From Clostridia bacterium (lineage in GTDB: Bacteria > Bacillota > Clostridia > Oscillospirales > CAG-272), in assembly GCA_900763885.1 (NCBI GenBank), contig CAAFLY010000036.1, forward strand, positions 1 to 21,113: a stretch of DNA of 21,113 nucleotides, given 5' to 3'. The translations under genes and the position numbers were made by a program. The notes beneath the pieces were generated by a model. The model worked only from the letters and a program-made list of their open reading frames with translations. It had not been told where the DNA came from and did no database searches. Positions 16,351 through 21,113 of the stretch are shown piece by piece; position 1 is the stretch's first letter, and each line of letters starts with the position of its first letter.

Positions 16351-16366
16351 TACCCATACGTACTAT

Positions 16367-16395
16367 ATTATAGCGCAAAAAGTGTAGAATGTAAA
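16367..16395 (-). promoter_or_regulatory. nifJ: nifJ promoter
   Basis: On the minus strand TTTACA (16390-16395), 17 bp and TATAAT (16367-16372). The start near 16360 gives a leader of about 95 nt. Confidence 0.85.
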
Positions 16396-16431
16396 TACCA
16401 ATTTGCAAACCGAACGTAAATTTTTCGCGAT

Positions 16432-16477
16432 AAAACAGGCTTTTCCTGGAATCCCCGCCCGATCCAGCAGAGATCGG
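16432..16477 (-). terminator. Possible terminator after the solute-binding pseudogene
   Basis: Directly after the stop, CCGATC pairs with GATCGG (16459-16477). A second small hairpin, CAGG-AAAAG-CCTG, follows and is trailed by TTTTA (16432-16448, minus strand). Stems are short, so efficiency is uncertain. Confidence 0.4.
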
Positions 16478-16478
16478 A

Positions 16479-17993
16479 TTATTCTCCCGTATCCATATAA
16501 GTGGCGATGAGCTTATCCAGCTCTGCCTGCGCTTTCGGCATGGCGGCGGCTACCGTAGAGGCGATATTGCCGTTGCCTGCGATCACGCCGCGCATGATGG
16601 TGCCGACGGAGCCGATGCTGTAGTTGTATACGTAGCCGAAGTCCGTGATGGACGTGTCGTGGATGAGATCGATCATCTGGGCGGACACGTCGTCGCGGGC
16701 GTACTGCCGCTTCAGCGCCACCTCATAATATGTGGGCATGACGGTGCGGTACGTTTCGGCGCACATCGCCTCCAGCACGGCGCACACATCGTCGCGGTTC
16801 TGACAGGAGATCGGGATGAAGTACACGGATGCCGTATCGTGTACAAGCGAACGGTATTCTGGCTGGGCTTCGTTTTATTTCGGATAGGGAATGATGCCAT
16901 ATCCGCTTTCCATATCGCGCAGTCCCTCGCAGATTTTGAACCAATGCGGCATAAAGAGGATCGTGTCCGCGGAAAAATCCTGCTCAAACCGTGTGCCATT
17001 GAACGCGCCGCCCGCGTCGTTTTCAATATACACCGCATTGCCGGATTTCCAGTAAAAATCGCACAGCCGCTGGACGATAGAGTAATTCTGTTCGTTTTCC
17101 AGCACCAGACGCGGCATTCCCTTTTCATCGCGATCCACTACGGTAAAGCCGCAGCCATAGGCAAAATAGTCGCAGTGCGAGACCGTTGTGGTATCCGTGC
17201 CGAACTGGTCGCCGACGTTGACCTTGCCGTCGCCGTTTTTGTCCACATAGCCCGCTTCGCTCAGCTCCTGCAGCTTGTCCACCGTCCATTTCCCATCCAA
17301 AACGAGGGAATACAGCTCCGCGGGATCGCCGAACAGATCCGCGTACAGTTTTTGGTTGAAGAAGGTCGCCGCCGTCACGCGCAGCGCGTTCAGACAAATA
17401 TCTCCCATGAGATAAAACCGCTTCTGGTCGCCGATCTGCAGAATATCCATGTATTCGCTGTTCCACCACGGCTTTTCAAGATCGATATACGGCGCGTCCA
17501 TGATGTCCATGACAAGGTTGTCCAGACAAAGGGCCACGGACGAGAACTGGTTCCACGAAAAGAAGGAGTAATCGTCCGATCCGGCAATGATGGCGCTTTT
17601 TGCCGCCTTGGGAAACGCGTCCGCTGTTCCGCCCGGTTCCGGATGATACGCGAGGGTGCAGTTCAGTCGATCGGCAACAGATAGGTTGCGGGAATACACC
17701 GCGTCCGATAAGGCTTCTCCCGTCATCTCCTCCGCAAACACCTCGATGGTGTCCGCCGCGCATCCGCGATAGAGGATCGAGATGGTCTCTCCGTTCAGAT
17801 CGAGATCGTCCGGCAGAGAATCCCTGGCGTGTGCGCGGTCTGTTTCCGTCTCCGCGGTTTCTGCGGCAGTGGTTTCCGCGCTCTGTTTGGTCTCGACCTT
17901 CGATTCCGCTTCGGACTGCGGGGCGGGGGAGGTGCATCCGGTTAACAAAAGGGCGAGAATGGCGGCAAAGATGCGTTTTGGCTGTTCTTTCAT
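16479..17993 (-). pseudogene. Extracellular solute-binding lipoprotein interrupted by an in-frame TAA
   Basis: The frame from 17993 encodes 372 residues, meets TAA at 16875-16877, and then continues in the same frame for 131 residues to a second stop at 16479. The joined sequence reads IIPYPK-stop-NEAQPEYRSLVHD, matching solute-binding proteins that have PYPKYDEAQ-like segments, so a Tyr codon probably became TAA. The N-terminus is a lipoprotein signal with lipobox LLTGC (Cys20), then a Thr/Glu-rich linker and a family-1-like sugar-binding body (for example ETISILYRGCAADTIEVFAEE and DKNGDGKVNVGDQFG). Start: ATG with GAGAGGAA upstream. It follows the oxidoreductase gene by 40 nt, and no permease genes are nearby. 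The break could be a true mutation, a strain polymorphism or a base-call error. Confidence 0.85.
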
Positions 17994-18033
17994 TAGAATG
18001 TTCCTCTCTGTTCTGCGGTATTTGTTTTCCGGT

Positions 18034-19032
18034 CTATATCCGGTTCGCCGGGGTAAAGTGCGCGACCGCCTCTAGGGTCAGGGCGGCACGGGTGGACGCG
18101 ATCACCTGTCCGTTCGTCATCTCACACGGCTTGCCGAGAATCCCTTCGAAAAAGGCATCGAATACATCCACCTTCGGACAGTCCGCGCAGTCGATCGTCG
18201 TGGGAAGCTTGTCCGTCTTGTGTACAATCGTGATCGCGCGGTCGTGATGGTTTACCTCGATCATACCCTCCGTCCCCCAAAGTGTGAATCGCCAATAGGA
18301 GGGAAGTGCATACCCCATGCCGTCCGGTGCGCTGTAGGAGGTGTCTCCGGTGACGGTGCAGCCATTGGCAAGCTGATACACAAACTGCGCCGTATCGCCA
18401 AAAGCCGGCGTATTTTTGGCAAACGCGTTTCGCTCCACGGCAAAAAGCGGACGGGCAAACGGCAAGCCGGTCACATAGGATATAAAATCAATGCCGTGGA
18501 TGGCGAGATCGTTGATGGTGCCGCCCTGCTTGGCGGGATCGAACATCCAATGCGGGCGCATATCGAGCAGGAGCGGATGCTGTCCCGTGAAGTTGACGGC
18601 GTGTATCTCCCCGATCTCTCCGGCGGCGATCCGCTCACGAAGGCGCGCGGCATACGGCAGCTCCCGCAGGGTCAGCCAAAGACCGACATGGAGCGATTTC
18701 TCCCGTGCCAGCCTCTCGATTGCGGCAAGCTCTTCAAGAGAAGTGCATAGCGGCTTGTCGGCGATCACATGGCATCCGGCACGCAGCGCATCGATGACTC
18801 GCCCGCCGCGCAGATCGAACCGGTCGCACACCACAACGGCGTCGGGTGAGGTCTGGGCAAGCATAGCGGCATAATCGTCGTGCGTCACCGGTATCCCGTC
18901 CGAGAGAAGCGCGGCGCGTGTTTCCGGATCCTCCTCGCAGACGGCGCATATCGTATGCCTCCCCTCCGCGACGATGCGATCATATGCCGCTTTTCCGTGC
19001 ATGTGACGGAATCCGACAAAAGCGATTTTCAT
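18034..19032 (-). CDS. Gfo/Idh/MocA-family NAD(P)-dependent oxidoreductase
   Basis: This is a 332-residue cytoplasmic protein. An N-terminal Rossmann domain begins KIAFVGFRHMHG (2-13), a relaxed form of GxGxxG. The family lysine is in ADKPLCTS (Lys93). The C-terminal alpha/beta domain carries GGTINDLAIHGID (170-182), giving the usual catalytic Asp175 and His179. Members oxidise or reduce sugars, inositols or sugar acids with NAD(P). Start: ATG at 19032 has AAGGAGG 9 nt upstream; the open frame extends 25 codons into the promoter. The following gene in the same unit is a broken sugar-binding lipoprotein, suggesting a sugar-use locus (inference). Substrate unknown. Confidence 0.9.
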   Translation of the reverse strand: MKIAFVGFRHMHGKAAYDRIVAEGRHTICAVCEEDPETRAALLSDGIPVTHDDYAAMLAQTSPDAVVVCDRFDLRGGRVIDALRAGCHVIADKPLCTSLEELAAIERLAREKSLHVGLWLTLRELPYAARLRERIAAGEIGEIHAVNFTGQHPLLLDMRPHWMFDPAKQGGTINDLAIHGIDFISYVTGLPFARPLFAVERNAFAKNTPAFGDTAQFVYQLANGCTVTGDTSYSAPDGMGYALPSYWRFTLWGTEGMIEVNHHDRAITIVHKTDKLPTTIDCADCPKVDVFDAFFEGILGKPCEMTNGQVIASTRAALTLEAVAHFTPANRI

Positions 19033-19066
19033 AAAGATAGTCCTCCTTAGAGATGTGGATACCAGT

Positions 19067-19095
19067 ATGATACACGAATGCGGCGGAAAAAGCAA
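19067..19095 (-). promoter_or_regulatory. Likely promoter of the oxidoreductase-lipoprotein unit
   Basis: On the minus strand TTGCTT (19090-19095), 17 bp and TATCAT (19067-19072), just past the tRNA-Gly gene. The -35 is weak; read-through from the tRNA unit is also possible. Confidence 0.5.
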
Positions 19096-19111
19096 TAGAA
19101 AACACAAAAAA

Positions 19112-19182
19112 AGCAGATGACGGGAATCGAACCCGCATATTCAGCTTGGGAAGCTGATGTTCTGCCACTGAACTACATCTGC
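19112..19182 (-). tRNA. tRNA-Gly (CCC)
   Basis: The minus strand folds as a complete cloverleaf: acceptor GCAGATG/CATCTGC, D arm GTTC/GAAC, anticodon stem TCAGC/GCTGA around loop TTCCCAA (anticodon CCC), and T arm with TTCGATT. Discriminator U; CCA is not encoded. A run of T residues follows the 3' end directly. Confidence 0.95.
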
Positions 19183-19212
19183 GTGAAGATATTTGTTTGT
19201 ACGATCGGGACA

Positions 19213-19295
<83 letters not shown>

Positions 19296-19314
19296 ATTGG
19301 TGTACAGCGGTATA

Positions 19315-19343
19315 ATGATACCACATCGCGGCGGATTTGTCAA
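19315..19343 (-). promoter_or_regulatory. Promoter of the tRNA-Leu / tRNA-Gly unit
   Basis: On the minus strand TTGACA (19338-19343), a 17-bp spacer and TATCAT (19315-19320), 19 bp before tRNA-Leu. The rest of the 19296-19513 gap holds the terminator at 19480-19504 and no gene. Confidence 0.78.
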
Positions 19344-19479
19344 GGATTTTTCCGAAAATTTCCGTGAAACCTTGCGGCGCGCGAGAGAAAGGGCGCTTGG
19401 GATACAAAAGCACGGCCGGAATCTGCCCACGCGGATACCAAACGGTGCGCAAGCATTGCGGGAGACGGATAAGGTAACG

Positions 19480-19504
19480 AAAAAGCAGTACATGATGGTA
19501 CTGC
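19480..19504 (-). terminator. Terminator after tRNA-Glu
   Basis: On the minus strand GCAGTAC-CATCAT-GTACTGC is a perfect 7-bp stem followed by TTTTT. It ends the tRNA-Met/tRNA-Glu transcript. Confidence 0.88.
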
Positions 19505-19513
19505 CGCACACGA

Positions 19514-19585
19514 TGACCCGTGGGAGAATCGAACTCCCGTTACCGCCGTGAAAGGGCGGTGTCTTAGCCGCTTGACCAACGGGCC
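19514..19585 (-). tRNA. tRNA-Glu (UUC)
   Basis: A 72-nt cloverleaf with acceptor GGCCCGT/ACGGGTC (one G-U pair), anticodon stem CCGCC/GGCGG around CTTTCAC (anticodon UUC) and T arm GGGAG-TTCGATT-CTCCC. Discriminator A; CCA is not encoded. Confidence 0.96.
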
Positions 19586-19635
19586 GGAACAAATCCCTGC
19601 AAACTGCATTTCTTTGGCACAGCGATTGCCATGCG

Positions 19636-19712
19636 TGGTAGCGGAAGTTGGACTTGAACCCACGACCTATCGGGTATGAACCGATTGCTCTAGCCAGCTG
19701 AGCTATTCCGCC
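19636..19712 (-). tRNA. tRNA-Met (CAU), elongator type
   Basis: A 77-nt gene including an encoded CCA (19636-19638). Acceptor GGCGGAA/TTCCGCT with a first G-U pair, D arm AGCTCAGCTGGCTAGAGC, anticodon stem ATCGG/CCGAT around TTCATAC. The layout matches elongator methionine tRNA of Firmicutes rather than initiator or Ile2. The T stem GTGGG/CCAAC has one G-A mismatch (19661 against 19649). Confidence 0.9.
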
Positions 19713-19721
19713 ATTCTGCCG

Positions 19722-19749
19722 TCCGGAAAGACCGTTTCTGATTTCCGGA
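19722..19749 (-). promoter_or_regulatory. Leader hairpin of the tRNA-Met/Glu transcript
   Basis: TCCGGAAA (19722-19729) and TTTCCGGA (19742-19749) form an 8-bp stem with a 12-nt loop between the promoter and tRNA-Met. It probably affects 5' processing or folding of the precursor; no T-run follows. Confidence 0.45.
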
Positions 19750-19759
19750 GAACGATGAT

Positions 19760-19788
19760 ATTATACCACAAAAGAAAGGGTTTGTCAA
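19760..19788 (-). promoter_or_regulatory. Strong consensus promoter of the tRNA-Met/Glu unit
   Basis: On the minus strand TTGACA (19783-19788), a 17-bp spacer and TATAAT (19760-19765): a perfect match to the housekeeping consensus, as expected for stable RNA. Confidence 0.93.
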
Positions 19789-19902
19789 CACCTTTTTTCA
19801 CTTTTTTGCGGTTTTTTTGGACGGCACCCGTCGGCGCATCACGCGTTCTCTGCTCATAGATTCCCCCGCGGCAGAGGGGGTGTACGTGCCGGGAATGCGT
19901 GT

Positions 19903-19951
19903 AAAAAAGGATAGCTGCCATATCGGGAGCGTTTCCGGACATGGCAGCTAT
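19903..19951 (-). terminator. Terminator of the CBM9-like gene
   Basis: On the minus strand ATAGCTGCCAT (19941-19951) pairs perfectly with ATGGCAGCTAT (19911-19921) over a 19-nt loop, followed by CCTTTTTT. The DNA between this and the tRNA promoter also holds a short CCCCC/GGGGG inverted repeat (about 19863-19880) with no clear role. Confidence 0.92.
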
Positions 19952-19978
19952 GCCTGAGGATCGTGCGGGGAGAATCGG

Positions 19979-20911
19979 TCAGCGCTTTTTGGAGAATGCG
20001 TAGCCGGCGGCGGCAAGAACAGCGGCAGCGGCTGCGCAGATGGCAGGATCAAGGGTCTTTGGCGCGGTGGATACCGGTTCCGCGTCCATGGTGGTTTCCG
20101 CGGTGGTTTCCATGGCTGCGGTTTCTTCAACAACGGGTTTTACAACCGCGGGCGTTTTCGACAATGTAACCGCGTTGGAGCCGCAGCGGAATTCATCATC
20201 CTGCGGACCGCATACGCCGTCGCCCCATGTCAGCCACGCGTTGTACGTCTCGCCCTTCGGCGCGTTGAGTCGAACGATGGTGAAGCCATAGGTGAAGCCG
20301 GCCTTTACGTCGTTCAGAATATCGCCGTATTCGACGCAGATGTCGCTGTGCTTGATGGCGACCTCCCATGTGAATACGCCGTCCGCCTCGCCGAACTTAA
20401 ACATCGCGCTGTCGTTCAGATCGGTGATGAGCGATCTGTGGTCCACGGCGCTTTCCTTCCCCTCGTTGGTCAGAAAACCGAACGACACATTGGGGATCGT
20501 CGTGTTGTTTTCGCTGAACGGAGCATTGGAGTTGCCGGAGGAATTCGGGCCCATCGGATCGAAACGGAACTGAATGGAGTCGCCGTTCCAGTTGTTGGCA
20601 CCTGCGTCCTGCAGAGACTGCCCATCCGTGTCCGGACTGGTGACGCCGACATACATATATTCCTCATCCCAGCGGATCCAGAGCTTCATCGTCAGCTCGA
20701 CGACATCCGCGCCCATCTGATAGGTGGTGGCCTGTCCTGCCTTGACCTCCACGGTCGGTTTGCCCCATTCCTCTTCGGTGATCACACCGTCGAATACAGG
20801 CGGGGTGTCGAAGTACAGCGCTTCAACGGTCTCGTTATCTTTGGCGGACATCGGGACAACGAGGGTCAGAGCCGTCAAAAGCACGAGAGATAGTGCAAGG
20901 AGTTTTTTCAT
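19979..20911 (-). CDS. Secreted CBM9-like domain protein with C-terminal membrane-anchor tail
   Basis: This is a 310-residue protein. A signal peptide KKLLALSLVLLTALTLVVP (2-20) probably ends near MSA-KD. The body matches the carbohydrate-binding module 9 / DOMON-like fold: PVFDGVITEEEWG (38-50), a strand LWIRWDEEYMYVGVT, then WNGDSIQFRFDP and FTWEVAIKHSDI, in the order expected for the family. After a Glu/Thr linker comes APKTLD (283-288), a hydrophobic Ala-rich segment and the basic end SKKR, which looks like a cell-surface sorting or anchoring tail. It probably displays a sugar-binding domain on the cell surface; no catalytic domain is attached. Start: ATG at 20911 with GGAG 8 nt upstream; the frame extends 12 codons further without a better site. 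Confidence 0.85.
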   Translation of the reverse strand: MKKLLALSLVLLTALTLVVPMSAKDNETVEALYFDTPPVFDGVITEEEWGKPTVEVKAGQATTYQMGADVVELTMKLWIRWDEEYMYVGVTSPDTDGQSLQDAGANNWNGDSIQFRFDPMGPNSSGNSNAPFSENNTTIPNVSFGFLTNEGKESAVDHRSLITDLNDSAMFKFGEADGVFTWEVAIKHSDICVEYGDILNDVKAGFTYGFTIVRLNAPKGETYNAWLTWGDGVCGPQDDEFRCGSNAVTLSKTPAVVKPVVEETAAMETTAETTMDAEPVSTAPKTLDPAICAAAAAVLAAAGYAFSKKR

Positions 20912-21014
20912 GAATTCGTCTCCATTCTCAGGATGTGCTGAGTCCACCTGCCGGGATCAGCGTTTTCCTTTTGATTCGTGAACGGCATCGATGCGGATAC
21001 CATCCTTGCCTATA

Positions 21015-21043
21015 TTATACTATAATTCGCTCGCCCATGCAAC
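21015..21043 (-). promoter_or_regulatory. Promoter of the CBM9-like gene
   Basis: On the minus strand TTGCAT (21038-21043), 17 bp and TATAAT (21015-21020). The leader of about 97 nt contains two mutually exclusive short stems (GCTGA/TCAGC and CTCAG/CTGAG); I could not assign it to a riboswitch class. Confidence 0.8.
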
Positions 21044-21049
21044 GTGCAG

Positions 21050-21069
21050 TGTACATAAAAATATTACAC
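21050..21069. repeat. Inverted repeat GTGTA-N10-TACAC upstream of the CBM9 promoter
   Basis: The arms lie at 21050-21054 and 21065-21069, 7 bp upstream of the -35 box, a position suited to an activator or repressor site. The arms are only 5 bp, so chance is possible. The remaining sequence to the window end shows no gene. Confidence 0.25.
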
Positions 21070-21113
21070 AGATCATAGGCGACAGCGTCTCATACGATAT
21101 AAATGCTTTGCGA

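Noticed and set aside
16265..16360. A complete T-box riboswitch before nifJ
   Set aside because: Only the antiterminator-like hairpin is present. There is no stem I, no specifier and no T-run terminator, and the promoter is immediately upstream.
16479..16826. A separate 115-residue minus-strand gene
   Set aside because: It is in frame with the upstream lipoprotein gene, starts at a GTG without a ribosome site, and completes that protein family, so it is the 3' part of the interrupted gene.
19703..19942. A small minus-strand gene upstream of tRNA-Met
   Set aside because: It overlaps the consensus tRNA promoter and leader and the terminator of the CBM9-like gene.

Overview
The window looks like a chromosomal segment of an anaerobic Gram-positive bacterium of the class Clostridia, possibly an Oscillospirales-like gut lineage (inference). 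Supporting signs are strong AGGAGG-type ribosome binding sites, consensus -35/-10 promoters with 17-bp spacers, a T-box leader, a dimeric-type glycyl-tRNA synthetase, a long single-chain pyruvate:ferredoxin oxidoreductase, lipoprotein and C-terminal anchor signals, and a moderately GC-rich composition. No transposase, integrase, phage gene or CRISPR array was seen.

Left part (1-4590). A leftward ECF-type sigma factor gene with a long extra C-terminal region runs off the left edge. Its promoter is divergent from a rightward promoter that leads into a complete T-box riboswitch. The specifier codon reads UAC (tyrosine). Unexpectedly, the first gene under it is an acyl-CoA synthetase-like AMP-ligase, followed by a two-domain protein ending in a uridine-kinase-like P-loop domain and then a strong terminator.

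Middle part (4660-12510). A rightward run carries a membrane-anchored, catalytically degenerate LytR-CpsA-Psr-like protein, glycyl-tRNA synthetase and an aldose-1-epimerase-like protein. A tight group follows: rsmA, a one-polypeptide fusion of a GNAT acetyltransferase to a GH110-like right-handed beta-helix, and an ABC/AAA-type ATPase, ending at a terminator. The fusion is the most unusual protein in the window.

Right part (12610-21113). Everything is leftward. The pyruvate:ferredoxin oxidoreductase gene has its own promoter and a leader hairpin with a T-box-like 7-nt bulge. A sugar-related pair follows: a Gfo/Idh/MocA oxidoreductase and a solute-binding lipoprotein broken by one in-frame TAA. 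Next come four tRNA genes (Gly-CCC, Leu-UAG, Glu-UUC, Met-CAU) in two transcription units. Last is a secreted CBM9-like protein with a C-terminal sorting-like tail.

The best candidates for something new are the tyrosine T-box over an acyl-CoA ligase operon, the GNAT-beta-helix fusion, the sigma factor with an unassigned sensor-like C-terminus, and the nifJ leader structure.
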